A program made the translations under genes and the position numbers. Below the pieces are notes generated by a model. The model ran no database searches, had not been told where the DNA came from, and saw only the letters and a program-made list of their open reading frames with translations. Of a stretch of DNA of 64,000 nt, positions 42,132 to 51,182 are shown one piece after another. The number at the start of each line of letters is the position of its first letter. Within the stretch, counting starts at the first letter, position 1. Source of the DNA: JAFNAG01 sp963721405 (GTDB lineage: Bacteria > Acidobacteriota > UBA6911); contig CAVRJA010000010.1 in the NCBI GenBank assembly GCA_963721405.1, forward strand, positions 124,001 to 188,000. Direction: 5' to 3'.

Positions 42132-42876
42132 CCTGAACTCTCAACTCGACAAGATTGGATTGCGGGCCATGACGCAAAACCTCGACGACTTCATCGCCCG
42201 TGCCACGACAGGACGATGGTCTCCCTACGTGCTGCTGGAGCATCTGGCGCAGATGGAAGCGGACGATCGCTCACGCCGCAGCCTCGAACGCCGCCTGGGC
42301 CGGGCCGGAATCAAGAAGTTCAAACCCATGGCCGACTTCGACTGGAACTGGCCCAAGAAGATCGAGCGCGATGTCATCGAGCGCGCCCTAACCCTCGACT
42401 TCATCAAGGAAGCGCGCAACCTCGTGCTGATCGGGAATAACGGCCTGGGAAAGTCCATGATCGCCAAGAATGTCTGTCATGCGGCGGTCCTGGCCGGATA
42501 CTCCGTATTGTTCCGCTCCGCCTCCGCCATCATCGAGGACCTGCAGTGCGAATCCCCGGCCGCCCGCAGAAGGAAACTGCGCACCTATGGAAACGCCGGA
42601 CTGGTCTGCGTCGATGAGGTCGGCTATCTGTCCTATGACGACAATGCCGCGGACCTCCTCTACGAAGTCATCAACCGCCGCTACGAACGCCGGTCGGTCA
42701 TTGTGACCACCAATCGAGGCTTCAAGGAATGGAACGAAGTCTTCCCCAATGCCTCCTGCATCGTCACGCTGGTCGACCGGCTCACGCATCACGCAGATGT
42801 GACCCGGGTCGAAGGCGAAAGCTATCGCCTCCGCGAGAGCGAACTGGAGGCCGCAGCGAGGAGGAAAAAGAAATGA
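42097..42876 (+). CDS. istB: IS21 helper ATPase IstB
   Basis: The 259-aa AAA+ protein has Walker A GNNGLGKS near residue 112, Walker B GLVCVDEVGYLSYD, sensor-like VIVTTNRGFKEW, and arginine-rich LVDRLTHHADV. IstB oligomerises on DNA and selects the target for IstA. ATG 42097 is favoured because MSLPKTTTPTSSLNSQLDKI begins the family's N-terminal domain. Its stop overlaps the following ORF by ATGA. Confidence 0.92.
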   Translation: MSLPKTTTPTSSLNSQLDKIGLRAMTQNLDDFIARATTGRWSPYVLLEHLAQMEADDRSRRSLERRLGRAGIKKFKPMADFDWNWPKKIERDVIERALTLDFIKEARNLVLIGNNGLGKSMIAKNVCHAAVLAGYSVLFRSASAIIEDLQCESPAARRRKLRTYGNAGLVCVDEVGYLSYDDNAADLLYEVINRRYERRSVIVTTNRGFKEWNEVFPNASCIVTLVDRLTHHADVTRVEGESYRLRESELEAAARRKKK

Positions 42877-43232
42877 TCGAGCATGATTCGCAAATGGACC
42901 CTGATGCCTATATATCGGCGGTTCTGAATTTGTACCTCCAACTGCCTGAGACACCCTCGAGAGCGGGGCCTTATGACCGCAACACTGCTATCGACTTTTA
43001 CAGACGTCGCATCACGCTTTTTACGGCCGAGGGTGCGATGCTGCTTGCTTCCTTGAGAAGGTTGGGAAGGCCCGCGGATTACCCGCCCCTAACGCCTATA
43101 CGCTCCCTGGCCTACTTCAAGTCGACAGTCGAGGAGTTACTCGTCCAGCCGATCCCCGACGATTATCTCAAGTATTTACGCAAAAAGGTGCGAGCTCTGG
43201 GCGGGGAGAAACAGGTCAAAAAATGCGGCTGA
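42873..43232 (+). CDS. Accessory protein inside the IS21 element
   Basis: This 119-aa protein starts in an ATGA overlap with istB, so it belongs to the IS operon. It contains FYRRRITLFTAEGAMLLASL, RRLGRPADYPPLTPIRSLAY and a C-terminal basic tail. It is helical, with no membrane segment or known motif. Its position suggests a role in transposition or a passenger function. Confidence 0.6.
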   Translation: MIEHDSQMDPDAYISAVLNLYLQLPETPSRAGPYDRNTAIDFYRRRITLFTAEGAMLLASLRRLGRPADYPPLTPIRSLAYFKSTVEELLVQPIPDDYLKYLRKKVRALGGEKQVKKCG

Positions 43233-43251
43233 TCGGCATCTGTCCAAAAAC

Positions 43252-43725
43252 CTACGTTTTTTCATGATCGGCAACACCTTGATAGATCTCGGTGCCAGTG
43301 TCGGAGTGATAGCCAAGTGAAACCAGTCGGGCTGATTCCGGGAAAGGCAGCGGACGCAAGAGCAGCCGGTCTACAAGGCTGAAGATCGAGGTGTTGACTC
43401 CGATTCCCAAGGCGAGCGTCAGCACAACAACCATCGTGAATCCGCGATTTCGTCTCAGCATGCGCGCCGCATAGCGGAGGTCCTGTACCAGCCTCTCGAT
43501 CGATCCCCAACCCCACATCTCCATGGCTGCCTCCTTCAGAAGCGTAAAATTCCCGAACTGGCGCTTTGCGGCATTTCGCGCCTCGGCAGTATCCATCCCG
43601 TGCCGGCGGTTCTCCTCGGCCTGCGTGTCCAGGTGGAACTGCATCTCCTCCTCGAGGTCGCGGTCGAAGCGGTCTCGGCGGAAGAGAACCGACAGCCTTC
43701 GGCCTAACTCGCGAATCCACACCAT
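43252..43725 (-). pseudogene. ADOP-family permease, truncated by IS21
   Basis: From ATG 43725 the frame has the ADOP N-terminal region (FDRDLEEEMQFHLDTQAEEN, MDTAEARNAAKRQFGN) and the first transmembrane segment with FTMVVVLTLALGIGVNTSIF. The reading runs into the IS21 end at 43276 and stops at 43252, so most of the roughly 850-aa protein is missing. The PadR gene lies 16 bp upstream. Confidence 0.85.
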
Positions 43726-43741
43726 AGCCACTCCTTTCAGG

Positions 43742-44101
43742 TCATGCCGGCTCGATCACCCGCACGATGGCTTGCATGACCCTGGTGAAGTCGGAAACCT
43801 CGGTGGCCAGTTGTTTCCGCCCCTGCGGTGTGAGGTGGTAGACGCGTGCCCGCCGCTTCGGACCCGCCGGAACCCACTCGGCGGTAATCCACCCTTTCGC
43901 GAGCATCCGCTGCAGGGCAGGGTAGAGCGATCCTTCCTCGACCTGGAGCACGTCGTCCGACATGCGTTTGATCTGCTGGGCGATGGCGTAGCCGTGCAGC
44001 GGACCGTGCGCCAGCGTCTTGAGGATCAGCATGTAGAGCGTGCCGGGCGGAATCTCTGTGCGTGAATGTGCGGCTTCCCTGTGCACAGACATGCTATGCA
44101 T
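43742..44101 (-). CDS. PadR-family transcriptional regulator
   Basis: The 119-aa winged-helix protein has the PadR core PPGTLYMLILKTLAHGPLHG, then YAIAQQIKRMSDDVLQVEEG and SLYPALQRMLAKGW, with a C-terminal helix. PadR proteins repress neighbouring genes and respond to ligands or stress. The start is uncertain between 44101 and 44092. Its own ATG lies in a CTATGCATAG palindrome (44094-44103), a plausible autoregulatory site. Confidence 0.85.
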   Translation of the reverse strand: MHSMSVHREAAHSRTEIPPGTLYMLILKTLAHGPLHGYAIAQQIKRMSDDVLQVEEGSLYPALQRMLAKGWITAEWVPAGPKRRARVYHLTPQGRKQLATEVSDFTRVMQAIVRVIEPA

Positions 44102-44103
44102 AG
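44094..44103. promoter_or_regulatory. Palindrome at PadR start
   Basis: CTATGCATAG is a 10-bp perfect palindrome overlapping the PadR start codon. It is a candidate PadR operator. Confidence 0.35.
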
Positions 44104-44279
44104 TAGAGCCTAGGCGATTAAGGGTCAAGCGAAAAAGTGGGGAGTGTATCGGCAAGATTCAACTCAAGGCTAAACCGGATGCGATCTCTGGCCGGCGAAG
44201 ATAGAATGGCGGCAACACCACGACCAGAAATCAGGGCAGGAAGTATACTTGAACCAGTGATAGTGGAATCTTATATTGC

Positions 44280-44322
44280 TATCCAATACGACTTGTGGCA
44301 TCCTCGATATGGTTATCCAATA
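44280..44322 (+). promoter_or_regulatory. Direct repeats upstream of the divergent ADOP gene
   Basis: TATCCAATA occurs at 44280-44288 and 44314-44322, 34 bp apart (about three helical turns), upstream of the ADOP start at 44390. It could be a regulator site; no match to a known motif is claimed. Confidence 0.3.
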
Positions 44323-44389
44323 TGAAAGCCGTGAGCCGCCAAGCAAGCGCGCGGCAAGCGAGGCTCGGGTCTTGCGGGGAGGAGCATTG

Positions 44390-47002
44390 ATGAGACGGTT
44401 GCGCGTCTGGTTTTTGCGCCTGGCAGGTTTGTTCAACAAGGAGCGGCGAGAACGGGAGCTGGCGGAGGAAATCGAAAGTCACCTCCGGCTGCACATCCAG
44501 GACAACCTGCAGTCCGGCATGACTCCTGAAGAGGCGCGTCGGGACGCGGTGATCAGGCTTGGCGGGATAGAGCCGACCAAGGAGATCTGCCGGGACCGGC
44601 GTGGCGTTCCCGTTCTGGAGGCACTCATGCAGGATCTCGGCTTTGGCGTGCGCATGTTGCGCAGGAATCCCGGATTTGCCGCCATCGCCGTGGTGACGCT
44701 GGCGCTCGGCATTGGCGCCAACACTGCGGTCTTCAGTATCGTGAACGGTGTGCTGCTCAGGCCGCTGCCCTTCCGGGGCCCGGCCCAGTTGGTGGTGATC
44801 GGCGAGTGGAACCCGCACGTTGCCAGCCAGGCCGTCGGCGCCTCCTATCTGAACTTCGATGACTGGAGGCGGCAGAACCATGTCTTTGATAACATGGCTG
44901 CCTGCCGCGACCTGCGGATGACTTTGGTGGGCAGGGGCGAACCGCAGCGAGTAACCGGCATGGGCGTCAGTTCCGCTTTCTTTCCGCTCCTCGGCGTCGA
45001 GGCATACCTGGGCCGCACGCTGGCGCCTGAAGATGAGAACGCCGGCCGGCAAACCGCGGTCGTGATCAGTTACGGTTTCTATCAGAAGCTGTTCAGCGGC
45101 GCCCGGAGCGTGCTGGGGCAGACACTCGTCCTCAACAACATTCCGCGCACGATTGTCGGCGTTCTGCCGCGCGGTTTCCGGTTTCTTCAGGACGTTGATT
45201 GCTACACGCCGCTCGATGTTCCTGCCCAGGCCCGGCAGATCCGGGGAATTCGATTTCTCCGCGTCATCGCGCGGTTGAAGCCGGGGGTCTCGCTCCTGCG
45301 GGCGCAGTCGGACATGGACGGGATTGCGCAGCACCTGGCGCAGGATTACGCGAAATACGATGAAGGCTGGGGCGTCTCCCTGGTCTCACTCGAGGACAAG
45401 GTTGTCGGCCACGTCCGCCACGGCCTGCTGGTCCTTCTTGGCACCGTGGGTTTTGTCCTGCTAATTGCGTGCGCCAACGTGGCGAATCTGCTGTTATCGC
45501 GCGGAGCGGCAAGGGGGAAGGAAATCGCGCTCCGGGTTGCGCTGGGCGCAGGCAGGGCTCGTGTGGTAGTCATGTTGTTGCTGGAAAGCTTGCTGCTGGC
45601 GACGGTCAGCGCTGTGGCGGCGCTCGCCCTGGCCTTCACGAGTCTCGAGTTGCTGCGCTCGCTCGCCCCCACAAACCTCCCGCGGCTGGATGAGGTCAGC
45701 CTGGATGGGCGCGTGCTGGGCTTTACCCTGCTCGTGACTCTGGTGACGGGGCTGCTGTTCGGCTCGGCTCCGGCCCGGCAGGCCGCACGCGTCAACCTGC
45801 TGGAGACGCTCAAAGAAGGTGAGCGGAGATCGTCGTGCGGCCGTTCGCGGCTGCGCGGGTTTCTTACCGTTTCCGAGGTGGCCATCACTCTGGTTTTGCT
45901 CATTGCGGCGGGTCTGCTGGGCCGCAGTTTCCTCCGGCTGCTTTCCGTGAATCCGGGGTATCGGACCGAAAAAGTGCTCTCCCTCGAACTCTCCTTGCCA
46001 CAGTACAAATACCCGCAGGATTTTCAGCAGGCCGAGTTCTTCCGCACACTGCTGGATCGAGCACAGGCACTGCCTGGGGTGCGCTCGATCGCCTTGACGA
46101 GCGCGGTGCCGCTCAGCGGCAACGAATCAAGAAACTCCTTCGCCATTGAAGGCCGCAAGACCGACGAAGCGGAATGGGCGGCGCTGTGGTCTGTCACCCC
46201 CGACTACTTTCGCACCCTGGGGATTCCGATCCTGCAGGGCCGCAGCTTCGGCGAACAGGACACCAAGGGAGCGCCTGAGGTGGCGATCATCAACGAAGGC
46301 CTGGCCCGGAAATACTGGCCGAACCGAGACGCGATCGGGAAACGAATCCTGTTCGGTGATACCGGGCCGACGGTCGTTGGGGTAGTAGGCAATGTGAAAC
46401 AGACCGGGCTCGCCGACAAGGATGAGCCCGAGATGTACCTGCCTTACTGGCAGGATCCGGGGCCGGTCATGACGCTGGTGGCGGAGACAGAGGGGGACCC
46501 GCTCGATCTCGTCGCGCCGCTGCGCGCCCTGGTGCGAGCGGTCGACAAGGATCAGCCGATCGAACACATCCAGACCATGGAGGATCTGCTGGCCCGCTCG
46601 GTGGCGGAACCGCGCCAGCTGACCCTCCTGGTAGGCGTCTTCTCCTTGCTTTCCCTCGTCCTGGTCGCGGTGGGGATCTATGGCGTTATTTCGTACTCGG
46701 TCAGCCAGCGCACGCACGAGATCGGCATCCGCATGGCGCTGGGAGCACGGCGGCAGGACGTCTTTCTGCTGATTATCGGTCAAGGAACAAGACACACATT
46801 TCTTGGAATTGCGATCGGCGTGGCTGCATCTTTCGGCCTCACGCGTATCATGGCGGGCTTGCTCTATGGCATAGAGGCGGGCGATCCGGTCACATTCGCA
46901 GGAGTCGCGGCCCTGGTCGTGGCGGTCGCACTCGCGGCATGTTATTTCCCGGCTTGGCGAGCGATGCGCGTCGATCCGGTGGTCGCGCTGCGATACGAGT
47001 AG
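44390..47002 (+). CDS. ADOP-family permease (MacB-like), complete
   Basis: The ATG at 44390 follows GGGGAGGAG. The 870-aa protein has the ADOP prefix (ELAEEIESHLRLHIQDNLQS), first membrane segment AAIAVVTLALGIGANTAVFS, a large periplasmic MacB_PCD domain, then FtsX-type segments (GFVLLIACANVANLLLSRGA). A second periplasmic domain (GIPILQGRSF) and a C-terminal three-helix block with RTHEIGIRMALGARRQDV follow, ending DPVVALRYE. No ATPase gene is adjacent, as is characteristic; substrate unknown. A PadR gene is divergent upstream. Confidence 0.88.
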   Translation: MRRLRVWFLRLAGLFNKERRERELAEEIESHLRLHIQDNLQSGMTPEEARRDAVIRLGGIEPTKEICRDRRGVPVLEALMQDLGFGVRMLRRNPGFAAIAVVTLALGIGANTAVFSIVNGVLLRPLPFRGPAQLVVIGEWNPHVASQAVGASYLNFDDWRRQNHVFDNMAACRDLRMTLVGRGEPQRVTGMGVSSAFFPLLGVEAYLGRTLAPEDENAGRQTAVVISYGFYQKLFSGARSVLGQTLVLNNIPRTIVGVLPRGFRFLQDVDCYTPLDVPAQARQIRGIRFLRVIARLKPGVSLLRAQSDMDGIAQHLAQDYAKYDEGWGVSLVSLEDKVVGHVRHGLLVLLGTVGFVLLIACANVANLLLSRGAARGKEIALRVALGAGRARVVVMLLLESLLLATVSAVAALALAFTSLELLRSLAPTNLPRLDEVSLDGRVLGFTLLVTLVTGLLFGSAPARQAARVNLLETLKEGERRSSCGRSRLRGFLTVSEVAITLVLLIAAGLLGRSFLRLLSVNPGYRTEKVLSLELSLPQYKYPQDFQQAEFFRTLLDRAQALPGVRSIALTSAVPLSGNESRNSFAIEGRKTDEAEWAALWSVTPDYFRTLGIPILQGRSFGEQDTKGAPEVAIINEGLARKYWPNRDAIGKRILFGDTGPTVVGVVGNVKQTGLADKDEPEMYLPYWQDPGPVMTLVAETEGDPLDLVAPLRALVRAVDKDQPIEHIQTMEDLLARSVAEPRQLTLLVGVFSLLSLVLVAVGIYGVISYSVSQRTHEIGIRMALGARRQDVFLLIIGQGTRHTFLGIAIGVAASFGLTRIMAGLLYGIEAGDPVTFAGVAALVVAVALAACYFPAWRAMRVDPVVALRYE

Positions 47003-47129
47003 CTCCGTCCTTTTCGAGCGGCAACCACGGGTGGGCGCGCGCGGGCCAAAAGGAGCAGTTCGCTGCTGGTACCATCTGATTTCCAATGGGACAGGGACAT
47101 TCTCTACATGACCATCCAGTAGGAGAGTT

Positions 47130-47474
47130 ATGAGCGACAAGGCAGATGTCTGGCAGGGTACTTTAGCCCTGATGGCGCTGAAGACCCTGGAAACGATGGG
47201 GCCCCTCCACGGATATGGGATCGCGCGCCGAATCGAGCAGACGAGCGGCAACCGGTTGTCCGTCAATTATGGAACGATCTATCCGGCCCTGCTGAAACTG
47301 GAACAGGAAGGATACGTCGTCTCCGCATGGGGCGTGTCGGATAACAACCGCAGGGCAAAGTATTATCGGCTTACGCGCGCGGGCAGGAAGCAACTCGAAA
47401 GAGAAACACGGGATTGGCAACAGACGACCGCGATCCTGGCGCGGTTCCTGTCCCCCAACGAGGAGCCCTCATGA
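47130..47474 (+). CDS. PadR-family regulator whose partner permease is lost
   Basis: The 114-aa protein matches the short PadR type: DVWQGTLALMALKTLETMGP, LHGYGIARRIEQTSGNRLSV, YGTIYPALLKLEQEGYV, and C-terminal RKQLERETRDWQQT. It is closely similar in pattern to the PadR at 63179-63523. Its stop overlaps the ATG of a 30-codon ADOP remnant, so its partner permease has been deleted. Confidence 0.85.
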   Translation: MSDKADVWQGTLALMALKTLETMGPLHGYGIARRIEQTSGNRLSVNYGTIYPALLKLEQEGYVVSAWGVSDNNRRAKYYRLTRAGRKQLERETRDWQQTTAILARFLSPNEEPS

Positions 47475-47563
47475 GACGCCTTCGTGTCGCAATATCGGCC
47501 GGCGCGTGGCTCGTTGCCTGGATGAACCCCCGGCCTTGCCGTTTGAGACCTGGGACGCCTTAA
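47471..47563 (+). pseudogene. Decapitated ADOP gene: start codons only
   Basis: The ATG sits in the ATGA overlap with the PadR stop, exactly where ADOP genes start in the intact pairs. The frame reads MRRLRVAISAGAWLVAWMNP and ends after 30 codons in unrelated sequence. The remainder was replaced by the AraC gene region. Confidence 0.5.
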
Positions 47564-47646
47564 GACATCCAACGAATGATCTAATCTGGAGATGTCTTGG
47601 ACGGCCACAAGGAGTGTCGACGCCGGAACAAGCGGAAAGTGATATC

Positions 47647-48504
47647 ATGCTACCTTGGGTGGCTAGAACGCACATGAAAAACCTCACGAGGACACTCCCT
47701 TTCGGGCAGTTATATGGGGATGTCTTGCGCAGTCGTGTGGTCGCTGATTTTACGTTGACAGAAACTGTCTATCCTCCAAATCTCGAGCTTCCGAGGCACT
47801 CCCATGAAGGCGCCTATTTTTGCCTTGTCATGCAGGGCGCCTACACCGAGTCTTATGGAAAACAGACCCGCTTGTGCAGGCCCACCGCTTTGATATTCCA
47901 TCCCCCAGCCGAAGTGCATTCCGATCGTTTTCACCGGACTGGGGGGAGATGCCTTAATATTCAGATGGGCCCAGGTTGGCTCAGGCGTGTAGCAGAGCCA
48001 TCGCTGAACCTGGACCGTGCCTTTCACGTTCAGGCCGGAGAACTATCCCATCTGGCTGTGAGGCTGAGCAGAGAGTTTCGGTCAGCGGACGAGGCTTCCA
48101 CCTTGGCGATTGAAGGCCTCATTCTCGAAATCCTGGCCGAAGCGGCCAGAAACCTCGTGCTTGGTTCCTGCCGCAGACCTCCGACCTGGCTGGAACCGGT
48201 GCGCGAGGCACTTCACAGCCGATTTTCCGAGCGCCAGACGCTCACAGACCTCGCTGAACTTGCCGGCGTACACCCCGTCCATCTGGCGCGCGAGTTTCGC
48301 AAGAACTTTGGCTGCACCATAGGCGAATACGTGCGCCATCTCCGAATCGAGTTCGCTTGCCGCCAGCTTTCGGCACCGGCGATGTCTCTCGTTGAAATCG
48401 CCGGGGCTGCCGGCTTCTCCCACCAGGCTCACTTCACCAGAATCTTTAAACAAATCGTCGGCATCTCGCCGGGACGATACCGGGCGGCCGCTCGCTTGCG
48501 CTAA
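47647..48504 (+). CDS. AraC-family transcriptional regulator
   Basis: The 285-aa protein has an N-terminal cupin (LELPRHSHEGAYFCLVMQGA, PTALIFHPPAEVHSDRF) and a C-terminal double helix-turn-helix: TLTDLAELAGVHPVHLAREF and SLVEIAGAAGFSHQAHFTRI, ending in the family GISPGRYR motif. The cupin suggests a small-molecule effector. The start may be 47647 or 47674. The secreted thioredoxin-like gene follows 63 bp downstream and is a likely target. Confidence 0.85.
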   Translation: MLPWVARTHMKNLTRTLPFGQLYGDVLRSRVVADFTLTETVYPPNLELPRHSHEGAYFCLVMQGAYTESYGKQTRLCRPTALIFHPPAEVHSDRFHRTGGRCLNIQMGPGWLRRVAEPSLNLDRAFHVQAGELSHLAVRLSREFRSADEASTLAIEGLILEILAEAARNLVLGSCRRPPTWLEPVREALHSRFSERQTLTDLAELAGVHPVHLAREFRKNFGCTIGEYVRHLRIEFACRQLSAPAMSLVEIAGAAGFSHQAHFTRIFKQIVGISPGRYRAAARLR

Positions 48505-48567
48505 CTGCGGACAAAAACGCTAATCCGTTGAAATACGGCATAAGGAATTTCGGGTAACCTTTCTTTC

Positions 48568-50130
48568 ATGAGGACGCGTCTTCCCGCTCTGATCGGTTCA
48601 TTCGTCTGGATGGTCAGCCTGTGGCAGGGTGTGAATGGCGTCTTCGCCCAGCAGCAAACCACCATCGCAGGGAAGATCTTGGGGCATGGGGGCGAAGCGT
48701 TGCCCAAAGCCCATGTTCATCTCGTGCGGCCGAACCAGGGAAAGGCGTTCACTACTGTCGAAGCTGCGGAAGATGGGAGCTATAATCTCGTTACCAACGA
48801 AACGGGACTGTTCTTCGCCCAGTTTACAGGCGTAAACCATGAGAAGCACGAAGTGCCGCTCTGGATCGAGAAACCCGGCGAGATCAATCTCGACGTGCAG
48901 CTCGGCACCTATGAGTATGCCGGTGATTTCAGCGGCGTCAAAGTAATCGGCAGTTTCAACAAGCTCTCACCTCAACCGGCAAGGCCCATGGCAAGGCAGT
49001 CCGACGGCACCTACCTCGCAGAGTTCGATGCCGGAGAAGAGGCGTTTTCCTATCAGCTTGCGGGCGTAACCAAGGACGGCAGCAGCGTAAACGGGACGCA
49101 ATCGGAAGACTATGTCTATGACGGCGGCGGAGGCTACCGATCCACAGTGAAGTCGAGGAACAGCCGGGTGAGGATTGTTTTTGATCCCCGAAAGCTCGCC
49201 CCGGCGGGGACAGAGGCTCGGGTTCGTTTTGGCGATAAGAATTCGAAGTTAGCCAGGTTCACCGCGATTTATGCTGAATTGTTGGGGCGTCGTAACTCCT
49301 TCAGCGCCGCTTTCGCGGCCTACAAAAGAGGAGGCAAGCCCGCATATTCCTTCAATTATGGCTGGGCTCCCTTTCTTTCCGGCCTATCGACGCAGATAAG
49401 AGCGGAAACCGATCCCTTCCTCAGACAGGCTCTCCTGTTCAGCTATCTCGATTTGGGATATGGTGCCTATGGCGCCCCGCTGGACCGAGCTACGGCGCAG
49501 AAGGCGCTTGCCGAAATTCCTCCGACTTCTCCGCTCTGGTCGATTGAGCCGGACCTCATTGGCGTCGCGCTGGAGAACTCCGGGCAACCGGAACGGTACA
49601 CAAGGTATCTTCAGCAAATCGTCGAAAATCATCCCGATCAATGGATCAGGACAAAAGCCAGGAAAGACTATGCTCCGGATCGCAATATCATGGTTGGCAA
49701 AGCCCTTCCGGCATTCTCTTTTCTCTCAATGGATGATCCCACGGCCTTTTACACCAACGAGAGCCTGAGAGGCAAAATCCTGTTGATCGACTTTTGGTCA
49801 ACATGGTGCAAGCCGTGCGTGGAGGAAATAGAGAATCTGCAAGCGGCATACCAGAGATACAAGCGGAGAGGATTTGAAATTCTCAGCCTCTCTTTTGACG
49901 ACAAGATTGAAACTGTGATCAAGTTTCGTCAGGGGAAATGGAAAATGCCATGGCTGAACTCGTTCGTTTCCGGCGGGTTCGGCAGCGAAGCAATAGAGAA
50001 GTTCGAGATTTCCGGCATACCGCGGCCGATCCTGGTAGACCGAACCGGCAAAATAATTGCGATGGGAAATGACCTCCGCGGGCTAAAACTCGACAGAATC
50101 CTGAGCCGAGTTATGGGCGCCGAGAAATAG
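48568..50130 (+). CDS. Secreted multidomain TlpA-like thioredoxin protein
   Basis: The 520-aa protein has a signal peptide (MRTRLPALIGSFVWMVSLWQ, cleavage near GVFAQQ). Domains follow in order: a carboxypeptidase-regulatory-like beta-sandwich (ILGHGGEALPKAHVHLVRP) at 32-100; an E-set/AMPK-CBM-like domain (GVKVIGSFNKLSPQ) at 120-190; a helical middle; and a TlpA/AhpC thioredoxin fold with WCKPC at about residue 413 and GIPRPILVDRTGKII. It acts outside the cytoplasm as a thiol-disulfide oxidoreductase; the substrate is unknown. Confidence 0.8.
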   Translation: MRTRLPALIGSFVWMVSLWQGVNGVFAQQQTTIAGKILGHGGEALPKAHVHLVRPNQGKAFTTVEAAEDGSYNLVTNETGLFFAQFTGVNHEKHEVPLWIEKPGEINLDVQLGTYEYAGDFSGVKVIGSFNKLSPQPARPMARQSDGTYLAEFDAGEEAFSYQLAGVTKDGSSVNGTQSEDYVYDGGGGYRSTVKSRNSRVRIVFDPRKLAPAGTEARVRFGDKNSKLARFTAIYAELLGRRNSFSAAFAAYKRGGKPAYSFNYGWAPFLSGLSTQIRAETDPFLRQALLFSYLDLGYGAYGAPLDRATAQKALAEIPPTSPLWSIEPDLIGVALENSGQPERYTRYLQQIVENHPDQWIRTKARKDYAPDRNIMVGKALPAFSFLSMDDPTAFYTNESLRGKILLIDFWSTWCKPCVEEIENLQAAYQRYKRRGFEILSLSFDDKIETVIKFRQGKWKMPWLNSFVSGGFGSEAIEKFEISGIPRPILVDRTGKIIAMGNDLRGLKLDRILSRVMGAEK

Positions 50131-50292
50131 GAGACAGGGAAGCAAGGAGCATTTCGTCCGAATGGGGCACCAGCCCTCCGGGCGGTCGAATTGGCATGGC
50201 GAATACCAAACTTCACCTCCAACTCCAAGGCGATTCGATCCTCGACGTACTCCGGATGATCGGAGGATATCTGCCGGATGAAGTGAATATGT

Positions 50293-50568
50293 TCATTTGC
50301 AATGCCCGGTCTGCCTGGCCTGCTCTGAGATTTCTTCCGCCAGAACTCCCGAGACTTCCTCCCGATCGATGTCCCTGATGGTAATCTCGTCGGCGATTTG
50401 GTTCTCCCAGCGCCGTCGGCTGTGGGCTCGGTCGAGCAATAGGGCCTCGAAACGTTCCTGCGACATCCGCCGTGTTGTATTGCCAATGCGCTCGAACGCA
50501 CGGCCGTCATAGGCGCACGGCACCGAATCGCTCGTCCCCGCGACATCGTGCAATGTCTGCTCAATCAC
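50293..50568 (-). pseudogene. AlbA_2/Schlafen-type ATP-binding protein, fragment
   Basis: The 91-aa frame contains VPCAYDGRAFERIGNTTRRM followed by SQERFEALLLDRAHSRRRWE and ITIRDIDREEV, a segment typical of divergent AAA-4/AlbA_2 proteins. Both N- and C-terminal parts are missing. It is a remnant between the thioredoxin gene and the next PadR-ADOP pair. Confidence 0.6.
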
Positions 50569-50840
50569 CTGTTGGCCGATCTAGACCAAATACGACCCAA
50601 ATCGAGAACCATGCTCCGAACACCCTTGGTATTGTTGGGTGAAATTTCCGGGCAGAAAACATATATGTGTATAACGATGTGGGCCGATGCCCGGGGCTGT
50701 GCTCCAACTGCCCCGTCGGGGCGGAACATCCTGGCAGGCGCGCGCTTCGTCACAGAAACTATCTGATCCAAAAAATTCACTTGCTTCGGGATCCCTGCTT
50801 GGTTTACTCTAGGCATAGACCAAACAAGTATTGGGAGCCT

Positions 50841-51182
50841 ATGAAAAGCCAAGACAATCGCGACCTGTTTCCCGGCGCCCTGGAGATGATGATCCTCCAG
50901 ACCCTGAGGCGCGGACCTTTGCACGGTTACGCCCTGGCCCAGGTGATCAAGCGCGCCTCGGACGATCTTCTGCAAATCGAGGAAGGGTCTTTGTACCCGG
51001 CATTGCAGCGCATGCTGAAGGCGGGCTGGGTTTCGGCCGCATGGGGCCTTTCGGAGCGCAACCGGCGGATCCGGCAATACCGGATCACGCCCGAGGGCCG
51101 CAAGCAGCTCGAACGCAAGGTGTCCAGTTTCGGGCGCATGCTGAACGGGATCACACGAGTCATGAGGCCCACAGAATCATGA
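50841..51182 (+). CDS. PadR-family regulator
   Basis: The 113-aa protein: LFPGALEMMILQTLRRGPLH, GYALAQVIKRASDDLLQIEE, GSLYPALQRMLKAGW and RKQLERKVSSFGRM. Its stop overlaps the following ADOP start (ATGA), so repressor and permease are one transcription and translation unit. Upstream, CTTGGTTT and AAACAAG half-sites around 50800-50829 form an imperfect dyad. Confidence 0.88.
   Translation: MKSQDNRDLFPGALEMMILQTLRRGPLHGYALAQVIKRASDDLLQIEEGSLYPALQRMLKAGWVSAAWGLSERNRRIRQYRITPEGRKQLERKVSSFGRMLNGITRVMRPTES

Larger units (their letters stand above)
39944..43276 (+). mobile_element. IS21-family element with two accessory genes
   Basis: Left TGTCATCGATCATCTGAA...CGTAG...ACAGAT matches, in inverse orientation, the right end TGTTGCCGATCATGAAAA...CGTAG...ACAGAT. 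Further TGTCGATCAG/TGCCGATCAG motifs at 39871 and 43229 show the multiple terminal repeats typical of IS21. It contains istA, istB, an upstream zinc-finger ORF and a downstream ORF. The right end cuts an ADOP gene, but the left flank does not contain the rest of that gene, so a later rearrangement occurred. Confidence 0.8.
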
